Positions 1 to 5,940 of a stretch of DNA of 64,000 bases are shown piece after piece. Origin of the DNA: Streptomyces griseosporeus. Its GTDB lineage: Bacteria; Actinomycetota; Actinomycetes; Streptomycetales; Streptomycetaceae. Position 1 is the stretch's first letter. Each line of letters starts with the position of its first letter. Where the stretch lies: contig NZ_BNBR01000008.1 of assembly GCF_014656055.1 (NCBI RefSeq), positions 1 to 64,000 of the forward strand. Reading direction: 5' to 3'. Made by a program: the position numbers and the translations under genes. Below the pieces are notes generated by a model. It had not been told where the DNA came from, ran no database searches, and was given only the letters and a program-made list of their open reading frames with translations.

Positions 1-1
1 A

Positions 2-1411
2 GACGGCACCGCGCGGCTGTGGGACACCACCACCGGCAAACCCCGCACCAAGCTCGCCGGGCACACCGCCCAGGTACTTTCCGTCGCGTTCAACCCCGAC
101 GGCCGCACCCTCGCCACTGGCGCGGGTGATGGCACCATGCGGCTGTGGGATGTTGCCACGGGGGAACAGCGCGCCGAGGTGAGCGGGCTCGACGACGCGG
201 TGCTGTCGGTGGCCTTCAGTCCCGACGGCCGCGCTCTCGCCATCGCTGGCACCAGCCGGCTCACGCGGCTGTGGGATGTCACCACCGGAGCGATGAGCAG
301 GACGCTGATCGGCCATACCGACTCGGTGAACTCGGTGGCGTTCAGTCCCGACGGTCGCACACTCGCCACCGGAAGCGATGACAAGACCGCACGCGTGTGG
401 AACGCCACCACCAGCGGTGACACATCCCTGGTCGGGCACACCGGCATGGTCTACTCGGTGGAGTTCAGCCCGGACGGCAAAACGCTGGCCAGCGCCAGTG
501 CCGATAAAACGGCGCGTCTGTGGGATGTCGCCACCGGAAAACAACGCCTCCGCCTCAGCGGACACGGCGACCAGGTCCTCGGAGTCGCGTTCAGCCCTGA
601 CGGTCATACCGTCGCTACAGCCGGCGCAGACGGTACCGCGCGGTTGTGGGATGTCACCACCGGCCGACCCCGCACCGCGCCTCTGACCGGCACCGCGCAG
701 CTGCACTCAGTGGCGTTCAGTCCTGACGGCCGGACCTTCGTCACCGGGGGCCGTGACGGCAGTGTGCGCTTGTGGAATGCCGAGACCGGCACACGCCGCA
801 AAGACCTGAAGGGGCACACCGGCGTCGTTTTCTCCGTGGCGTTCAGTCCCGACGGCCGCACCCTCGCCACCGGAAGCGCCGACAAGACCTTGCGCCTGTG
901 GGATGTCACCACCGGTAAGGCCCACACCATCGCTATGCCGGAAGCAGTGTCCGACGTGACGTTCAGCCCTGACGGCCGCACTTTCGCCGGCGCCGTCGGT
1001 GACTACACAGTGTGGTTGTGGGACGCTTCATCCCACAAAACCCGAACCACCTTCGCAGGGCGTACCGACCGCGCAGAGTCGCTGGCGTTCAGCCCGGACG
1101 GCCGTACGATCGCCACCGCCGACTTCGGCTGGACCACGGGTCTATGGGACGTCGGCACCGGCAAGAACCGCATGACCTTGATCGGGCAGCACAACGAGGA
1201 GGTGACTTCTGTAGCGTTCAGTCCGGACGGCCGTGTCCTCGCCTCGGGCAGCGGCGACAAGACGGTGCATCTGTGGAGGGTAGCCCTCCCTGAACCCGCC
1301 GAAGCGATCCGGAAGATCTGCCGAGCCGTCAACCGGGACCTGACCTCGCAGGAACGGACCGCCTACCTGGCAGATGGGTCATCGGGCCCCGTTTGTCCCG
1401 CCCATCCGTAG
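2..1411 (+). CDS. WD40 repeat protein, C-terminal part (5' end outside window)
   Basis: The reading frame is open at the left window edge, so the N-terminus is missing. What remains is a beta-propeller array: ten repeats with the signature 'VAFSPDG' (variants VEFSPDG, VTFSPDG, LAFSPDG), each closed by LWD, LWN or VWN about 30 residues later, plus the end of an earlier blade. Ten or more blades imply more than one propeller. The tail after the last blade ('AIRKICRAVNRDLTSQE') resembles tails seen after WD40 arrays in large Streptomyces STAND/NACHT-type or protease-fused signalling proteins, so the missing part is probably a signalling domain; that is inference. WD40 arrays are protein-binding scaffolds with no catalysis of their own. 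The DNA of the blades is very alike, so unequal recombination could change copy number. Confidence 0.9.
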   Translation, partial: DGTARLWDTTTGKPRTKLAGHTAQVLSVAFNPDGRTLATGAGDGTMRLWDVATGEQRAEVSGLDDAVLSVAFSPDGRALAIAGTSRLTRLWDVTTGAMSRTLIGHTDSVNSVAFSPDGRTLATGSDDKTARVWNATTSGDTSLVGHTGMVYSVEFSPDGKTLASASADKTARLWDVATGKQRLRLSGHGDQVLGVAFSPDGHTVATAGADGTARLWDVTTGRPRTAPLTGTAQLHSVAFSPDGRTFVTGGRDGSVRLWNAETGTRRKDLKGHTGVVFSVAFSPDGRTLATGSADKTLRLWDVTTGKAHTIAMPEAVSDVTFSPDGRTFAGAVGDYTVWLWDASSHKTRTTFAGRTDRAESLAFSPDGRTIATADFGWTTGLWDVGTGKNRMTLIGQHNEEVTSVAFSPDGRVLASGSGDKTVHLWRVALPEPAEAIRKICRAVNRDLTSQERTAYLADGSSGPVCPAHP

Positions 1412-1480
1412 GGGCGGGCATCCAGGCCCCCGCCCGCAGTGTCAGCCCGCGGGCAGGGCCCTCATGTCGGATGCGAGGCG

Positions 1481-1744
1481 TCAGCCGCGCAGTACCCGGC
1501 CCTGGCTGTCCGTGCGGTCGTTGCTCGTGAAGAACATGATCGCGTCGATCAGGGCCCAGATGCCGAGGCCGCCGCAGGTGAAGAGCTGGCCGAGGGCCAC
1601 GCCCGTGGAGCCGACGTAGAAGCGGCCGGCGCCGAAGCCGCCGAGGAAGAGCTGGAGGACGCCGGCGACGACCTTGGACTTGTCGGAGTAGGGGCGGCCC
1701 TGGGGGTCGTAGCCGAAGGGGGCGTCCGGGGTGGGTGCAGACAT
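1481..1744 (-). CDS. TM2 domain membrane protein, short form
   Basis: An 87-residue protein, nearly all TM2 domain. The leader 'GYDPQGRPYSDKSK' is followed by two membrane helices (about residues 25-48 and 53-74) joined by the conserved 'GRFYVGSTGVALGQ' turn, with the family's CGG and ALID motifs. The start at 1744 (ATG) is chosen because AGGAG lies 8 bases upstream; the frame is open further upstream but that part has no TM2-like sequence. TM2 proteins are small integral membrane proteins of unknown biochemical role. It is a close paralogue of the TM2 gene at 2382-2807, sharing the 'QLFLG..G.GRFY' and 'QGRVLRG' ends, so the two probably arose by duplication around the DUF2752 gene. Function unknown. 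Confidence 0.85.
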   Translation of the reverse strand: MSAPTPDAPFGYDPQGRPYSDKSKVVAGVLQLFLGGFGAGRFYVGSTGVALGQLFTCGGLGIWALIDAIMFFTSNDRTDSQGRVLRG

Positions 1745-1966
1745 GCGTGTGGCTCCTGAGGTGCATAACGGGGACGGAGTCCGGGTGAATGCAGGTGGGG
1801 ACACACGGCATGTCATGTGGTGACAGCCGGTCTGTGCGCTCATCCCCCCGGGGATCATGGAGCCTAGAGGGGGTGGGCGGGCGAGAGGGAGACCTGTGGG
1901 CGCATCGTGTTGAATCTGTGATCACTTGGCCGGAAACCCGTCCCACGCCCGGCTTCTGAGGGGGGT

Positions 1967-2380
1967 TCAGAGCAGGTTGCGGGTCACGGTCCAGGCCGCC
2001 GCCGTCAGCAGGATCGCCGCTTGGGCGGGGCGGGAGAAGGCCGGGCGCCAGCGTCTGCCGCGCAGGCCCTCCAGCGTCCAGCGCAGCAGCAGGGCCAGCG
2101 CGAACGGGGACGCCAGCAGGAGCAGGCGGTTGTCGAGCCAGGCCGCCTCGTAGTGACCGTGCATCAGGTCGTACGTCATGCGGGTGCCGCCGCAGGCGGG
2201 GCAGAGGAAGCCGGTGACGAGGCGGAACGGGCAGCGGGGCAGCAAGTGGCCTGATTCGTGCGGGTCGGTGACGTAGAGGTAGCCGGCCCCGGCGGCCCCC
2301 GCGGCCAGGAGACCGAGGGGGCCCGCCGCGGGGTGCCGCACGGCGGTGCGGAGTGACGCCCGGGAAAGCGACCGGTTCAC
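1967..2380 (-). CDS. DUF2752 membrane protein
   Basis: A 137-residue integral membrane protein with the DUF2752 core 'CPACGGTRMTYDLMHGHYEAAWLDN', preceded by 'CPFRLVTGFLCP' with paired cysteines. I count about three hydrophobic helices. The start is set at the GTG at 2380, one base after the TGA of the upstream TM2 gene (2382-2384), which suggests translational coupling; an in-frame ATG much further upstream would lie wholly inside the TM2 gene. The link between DUF2752 and TM2 genes is common in actinomycetes, so the two probably act together in the membrane. No enzymatic function is known for the family. Confidence 0.85.
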   Translation of the reverse strand: MNRSLSRASLRTAVRHPAAGPLGLLAAGAAGAGYLYVTDPHESGHLLPRCPFRLVTGFLCPACGGTRMTYDLMHGHYEAAWLDNRLLLLASPFALALLLRWTLEGLRGRRWRPAFSRPAQAAILLTAAAWTVTRNLL

Positions 2381-2381
2381 C

Positions 2382-2807
2382 TCAGCCCCGCAGGACCCGG
2401 CCCTGGGCATCCGTCTTGTCGTTGCTCGTGAGCAGGATGATGCCGTCGATGAGCGCCCAGATACCGAAGCCGCCGCAGGTGAACAGCTGGGCGAGGCCGA
2501 TACCGACGTCACCGATGTAGAAGCGGCCGACGCCGAACGTGCCGAGGAAGAGCTGGAGGATGCCCGCGACGATCTTCGACTTGTCGGAGTACGGGCGGCC
2601 GAAGGGGTCGTAGCCGTAGGGGGCGTTGGGGTCGCCGGTGTACGCGCCGGGCGGCACGGGGCCCGGCGGGTAGCCGCCCTGCGGGTAACCGCCCTGGGGA
2701 TAGCCGCCCTGCGGGTAGCCGTAGCCCGGCTGCTGCTGGTACGGGCCGGCGTTCGGGTAGCCGTATCCGGGCGGCTGGTTCGGCGGCTGCTGTGGCTGTT
2801 CGCTCAA
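2382..2807 (-). CDS. TM2 domain protein with Gly/Tyr/Pro-rich N-terminus
   Basis: 141 residues from a TTG start at 2807, chosen because AGGAG lies 10 bases upstream and sequence further 5' is Arg-rich non-protein-like translation. The N-terminal 60 residues are low complexity, with three tandem 'GGYPQ' units after 'GYGYPQ' stretches. Such cytosolic Pro-Gly-Tyr tails are frequent on Streptomyces membrane proteins and may mediate weak self-association. The C-terminal 75 residues are a TM2 domain ('GRPYSDKSKIVAGILQLFLG', then 'GRFYIGDVGIGLAQLFTCGG'). It is the first gene of a two-gene unit with DUF2752, and a paralogue of the TM2 gene at 1481-1744. Function unknown. Confidence 0.85.
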   Translation of the reverse strand: MSEQPQQPPNQPPGYGYPNAGPYQQQPGYGYPQGGYPQGGYPQGGYPPGPVPPGAYTGDPNAPYGYDPFGRPYSDKSKIVAGILQLFLGTFGVGRFYIGDVGIGLAQLFTCGGFGIWALIDGIILLTSNDKTDAQGRVLRG

Positions 2808-3031
2808 GGTATGCGTGCTCCTGGGATGCGGTTCCCGCGCCCTCTGCGCGTGACCGTGGACGCTCGCGGACGCGAGCCACCGCCATCTTGCCCGACACCC
2901 CCGGAGCCGGAGAAGCCGCATCATTGCCGCCGGTTGCCCGGCCGACGCCCACCGGCGCCGACCGGCGGATGTTCTGCGCCGAGGTGTCGTCAATCGTCCG
3001 GTAAGGACTGACCAGTACCTATTCTGACCGT

Positions 3032-3442
3032 ATGTCAGATGACGAGTCGTACGAGCTGCTCGGGTTCGACAACGTGCTGGTGCCCGTAGGGGATCTCGCG
3101 GAGGCCGTGGGGTTCTACGAGCGGGCCGGGTTCGGGGTGGGGTTCCGGTTCGACGAGGCGGGCATCGCGCTGCTGCGGGTCGGCGGGGAGACGCCGGGGG
3201 TGCTGCTGCGACAGGAGGACGAGGTCGCGCACCGGCCGCCGGGGTGGCCCTGCCCCCGGCTGTGGATCGAGGTGCCGGACGCGCGGGTGGCGGCCCGGCG
3301 GCTGGCCTCCGTGGGGATCCCGCCGCTGGAGGAGCCGTTCTCCGTGGCGACCGGCTGGACCGTGGAGGTCGCCGACCCCTGGGGGAACGTCATCGGGTTC
3401 ACGGACTACAGCAAGCGGCCGGAGTTGGGGCGCCGAGCGTGA
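3032..3442 (+). CDS. VOC (glyoxalase/bleomycin-resistance fold) family protein
   Basis: 136 residues with one VOC module: 'NVLVPVGDLAEAVGFYERAGF' (first beta-alpha unit) and a C-terminal 'VEVADPWGNVIGFTDYS', the usual metal-site strand with P-x-G-N. The family includes glyoxalase I, dioxygenases and antibiotic-binding proteins. The substrate cannot be told from sequence. A TATTCT-like -10 box lies about 9 bases before the ATG and no ribosome-binding site is visible, so the mRNA may be leaderless. It is transcribed in the same direction as the next operon, but that operon has its own promoter with operators, so this gene is probably monocistronic. Confidence 0.85.
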   Translation: MSDDESYELLGFDNVLVPVGDLAEAVGFYERAGFGVGFRFDEAGIALLRVGGETPGVLLRQEDEVAHRPPGWPCPRLWIEVPDARVAARRLASVGIPPLEEPFSVATGWTVEVADPWGNVIGFTDYSKRPELGRRA

Positions 3443-3467
3443 GTCACGGGTGACCCTCACCCCTCGG

Positions 3468-3526
3468 TTGAACGTGTTCAAAAACAGGGCTACAGTCAGT
3501 CCCGTCAGCGTTTTGAACGCGTTCAA
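3468..3526 (+). promoter_or_regulatory. Promoter flanked by two 14-bp palindromic operators
   Basis: TTGAACGTGTTCAA (3468-3481) and TTGAACGCGTTCAA (3513-3526) are near-identical palindromes 45 bp apart, differing in the central dinucleotide. The first overlaps a -35 candidate TTGAAC (3468-3473), which is 17 bp from a -10 candidate TACAGT (3491-3496). The second would lie just past the transcription start. This is a repressor layout. The TetR-family gene at 4487-5260, last in the unit this promoter would drive, is the obvious candidate ligand; that link is inference. Confidence 0.75.
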
Positions 3527-3539
3527 GAAGGGGTGGGGC

Positions 3540-3953
3540 ATGGACCGCACCGTCATCGCCTACGTCATCTACCTGGTCGTCAGCATCGGGCTGACCGTCT
3601 GGGTGGCCCGGACCCTCAGCCGCAACGGGCGGGTCTTCCTGGCCGACGTGCTGCACGGCAACGAGAAGCTCGCCGACGCCGTCAACCACCTGCTGGTCGT
3701 CGGCTTCTACCTCGTCAACCTCGGGTTCGTCGCCCTCTACCTCAGCGGCGACGACACCATCGAGGACACCCGCGGCATCTTCGAGGCCCTGTCGACCAAG
3801 CTCGGCGTGGTGCTGCTGGTGCTCGGCGTGATGCACCTGGGGAACGTGTACGTGCTCAACCGGATCCGGCGGCGCGGGGTGATGGAGCGCGAGCAGGTGC
3901 CGCCCGTCGCCCCGCAGCAGTGGGTCGCGCCCTCGGCCGGGGCCGGGGCGTGA
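3540..3953 (+). CDS. Hypothetical integral membrane protein
   Basis: 137 residues with three clear hydrophobic segments: about 6-24 ('VIAYVIYLVVSIGLTVWVA'), 47-66 ('HLLVVGFYLVNLGFVALYL') and 85-105 ('KLGVVLLVLGVMHLGNVYVL'), then a short basic and Pro/Gln-rich cytoplasmic tail. The start at 3540 is preceded by AAGGGGTGGGG; the frame continues upstream, but that part spans the operator DNA. It is first in a unit with a thiol-oxidoreductase-like gene (overlapping by 4 bases) and a TetR regulator, all behind the paired operators. I do not recognise the family beyond conserved membrane protein of actinomycetes, and propose no function. Confidence 0.85.
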   Translation: MDRTVIAYVIYLVVSIGLTVWVARTLSRNGRVFLADVLHGNEKLADAVNHLLVVGFYLVNLGFVALYLSGDDTIEDTRGIFEALSTKLGVVLLVLGVMHLGNVYVLNRIRRRGVMEREQVPPVAPQQWVAPSAGAGA

Positions 3954-4477
3954 CGGCGATGACCGCCACGGAAGCCCGCGTCCGCGTGCCGGTGCGCGGG
4001 CTCACCGTCCTGTACGACGCCGAGTGCGGCCTGTGCTCCTTCCTGCGGGACTGGATCGCGCGGCAGCCCAAGCTCGTGCCGGTGGAGCTGCTTCCCGCCG
4101 GTTCGGCGGAGGCCCGCCGGCGCTTTCCCGGCCTCGATCACAGCGCCACCCTCGACGAGGTCACCGTCGTCGGCGACGCCGGCCAGGTCTACCGGGACGC
4201 CGCCGCCTGGATCGTCGTCCTGTGGGCGCTGAGGGAGCACCGGCCGCTGGCCCACCGGTTCAGCCACGGCTCGGGCACGCTGGTCGTCCGCGGAACCGTC
4301 CTCGCCGCCGCCCGGTGGCGGGGCGGGCCGGGGCACCGGGACCGGTGGGGCGGGCAGGTGTACCGGAGGGCCGACGGATGGTCGTACGACCCCCGCCACG
4401 GCTGGACGTACACCGGGCCCGCGGGCTGTGACGGCGGTGCCTGCGCCCCCGGTCGGGCAGTCTCCCCGGCCCATTAG
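3950..4477 (+). CDS. DCC family (DUF393) thiol-disulfide oxidoreductase-like protein
   Basis: 175 residues. The N-terminus has the DCC hallmark 'LYDAECGLCSFLRDWI': Asp23, then Cys26-x-x-Cys29, as in YuxK/DUF393 proteins, a thioredoxin-like family with a D-x-x-C-x-x-C motif and presumed redox function. The C-terminus is basic and Gly/Trp-rich and ends with a second Cys pair ('CDGGAC'), which is unusual. The GTG at 3950 overlaps the stop of the preceding membrane protein (GTGA), supporting coupling; an ATG at 3959 is the alternative. The context suggests redox work linked to the upstream membrane protein, under control of the adjacent TetR protein. Confidence 0.82.
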   Translation: MTAMTATEARVRVPVRGLTVLYDAECGLCSFLRDWIARQPKLVPVELLPAGSAEARRRFPGLDHSATLDEVTVVGDAGQVYRDAAAWIVVLWALREHRPLAHRFSHGSGTLVVRGTVLAAARWRGGPGHRDRWGGQVYRRADGWSYDPRHGWTYTGPAGCDGGACAPGRAVSPAH

Positions 4478-4486
4478 GCTCTTTCC

Positions 4487-5260
4487 GTGCCCGCGAACAA
4501 CCTGCCCGAGAAGAACGACGGCCCGCATGACGGCCCCGTGGCCGACGGCCCCGCGACCCCCAAGTCCGAGCAGACCCGTGCGCTGATCCTGGAGACGGCG
4601 ATGCGGCTGTTCCGGGAGCGGGGGTATGACAAGACCACCATGCGGGCCATCGCCCAGGAGGCCGGCGTCTCCGTCGGCAACGCCTACTACTACTTCGCGG
4701 GCAAGGAGCACCTGATCCAGGGCTTCTACGACCGGATCGCCGCCGAGCACCAGGCCGCGGTCCGGGAGATCCTGGACCGCGAGACCGACCTGGAGGCGCG
4801 GCTCGCGGGGGTGCTGCGGGCCTGGCTGGACGTGGCGGCGCCGTACCACGAGTTCGCGGTGCAGTTCTTCAAGAACGCCGCCGACCCCGACAGCCCGCTC
4901 AGCCCCTTCTCCCAGGAGTCGGAGCACGCGCGCGTGGAGGCGATCAGCGTGCACCGGGAGGTGCTGGCGGGGGCGCGGAGGACCAAGGTCCCGGAGGAGC
5001 TGCGGGACGTGCTGCCCGAGCTGATGTGGCTGTCCCAGATGGGCCTCGTCCTGTACTGGATCTTCGACCGGACGGAGGGGCGCGAGCGCAGCTACCGGCT
5101 GGCCGAGCGGGGGGCGAAGCTGACCGCGCGGGGTGTGGCGCTGGCCCGGTTCCGGGTGCTGCGGCCGCTCGTGCAGGAGGTGCACGAGCTGTTCACGGAC
5201 TTCCTGCCGGGGATGACACGGGTGCTGCCGGACCCGGGGGGCAGGGGGCGGGGCGAGTGA
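4487..5260 (+). CDS. TetR family transcriptional regulator
   Basis: 257 residues from a GTG start. A Pro/Asp-rich leader of about 26 residues precedes a textbook TetR DNA-binding domain, with 'TRALILETAMRLFRERGYDK' followed by 'TTMRAIAQEAGVSVGNAYYYF' (helix-turn-helix about residues 45-75). The rest is an alpha-helical ligand domain with several aromatic patches. The gene starts 9 bases after the DCC gene, so it is probably transcribed with the two genes before it, although a TAGGCT box 7 bases upstream could give a leaderless transcript of its own. The paired palindromes at 3468-3526 are the likely target, making this an autoregulated operon. The effector is unknown. Confidence 0.92.
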   Translation: MPANNLPEKNDGPHDGPVADGPATPKSEQTRALILETAMRLFRERGYDKTTMRAIAQEAGVSVGNAYYYFAGKEHLIQGFYDRIAAEHQAAVREILDRETDLEARLAGVLRAWLDVAAPYHEFAVQFFKNAADPDSPLSPFSQESEHARVEAISVHREVLAGARRTKVPEELRDVLPELMWLSQMGLVLYWIFDRTEGRERSYRLAERGAKLTARGVALARFRVLRPLVQEVHELFTDFLPGMTRVLPDPGGRGRGE

Positions 5261-5351
5261 TCATCCGTTCGGGTGAGAGCGCCGTAACGGGACACCCGGC
5301 GTAGGGGCTGCCTACGATGATGCTCTCGACACCAGCCTTGGGAGGCGCCTG

Positions 5352-5939
5352 ATGTCCGCAGCAGCTGTCGAGCGGCCGCACGAGAACCGGTCGCAGATCG
5401 CCGACGCGAACCACATCATGGAGAGCATTCCGGGCCTCCGCGTCGAGATCATCGGAGACCAGATCCTCGTGACCCCACCGCCGGACGGCCCTCACTCCGA
5501 AGCCCTGATGTTGTTCGCGGCGCCGTTCCTGAACATCGGCCTGGTACGAGCCCTGCCGGGCATCGGCCTGTGGCTGCCCAGCGGACCGGAGGACTACGCG
5601 ATCCCGGACCTGTCCGTGGTCGACGACGACTACCGCGATCACCTGGTCGAGAACAACTGCTACGACCCGACGTGCTTCCGTCTCGTCATGGAAGTCACCT
5701 CCAGCAACTGGAAAACAGACCTCCAGGTCAAGGTCGCGTACTACGCCAAGGCCCGTATCCCGGTCTACGTCATCGTCGACCGCAAGCACCAGCGCCTGCA
5801 CGTGCTGACCGAACCAGCCGCCGGCCGTTACGCCACGCACGGGATCCACATCCCCGGGGAGCTGGTCACGCTCCCCGAGTCCGTGGGCGGCAAGGTCGTA
5901 CTGGACGTCGAACGCCTCCTCAAGGCCGGCCTGACCTAG
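5352..5939 (+). CDS. Uma2 family endonuclease-fold protein
   Basis: 195 residues with the Uma2/DUF820 pattern of the PD-(D/E)xK nuclease fold: 'YAIPDLSVVDDDY' (acidic strand), 'FRLVMEVTSSNWKTDLQVKVAYYAKARIPVYVIVD' (Glu, then Lys, then the 'Y..ar.pvY.ivD' segment). Streptomyces genomes carry many Uma2 copies; their biological role is not established, although the nuclease active-site residues are retained here. GGGAGG lies 8 bases before the ATG at 5352. Its 3' end is one base from the end of the convergent MMPL gene, leaving no room for a separate terminator. Confidence 0.88.
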   Translation: MSAAAVERPHENRSQIADANHIMESIPGLRVEIIGDQILVTPPPDGPHSEALMLFAAPFLNIGLVRALPGIGLWLPSGPEDYAIPDLSVVDDDYRDHLVENNCYDPTCFRLVMEVTSSNWKTDLQVKVAYYAKARIPVYVIVDRKHQRLHVLTEPAAGRYATHGIHIPGELVTLPESVGGKVVLDVERLLKAGLT

Positions 5940-5940
5940 T

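Noticed and set aside
2..1411. DNA-level tandem repeat element
   Set aside because: The periodicity is explained by WD40 blades in one open frame.
3468..3526. Coding start of the membrane protein at 3450
   Set aside because: The extra 30 residues would be encoded by the promoter and operators; the ATG at 3540 has a ribosome-binding site.
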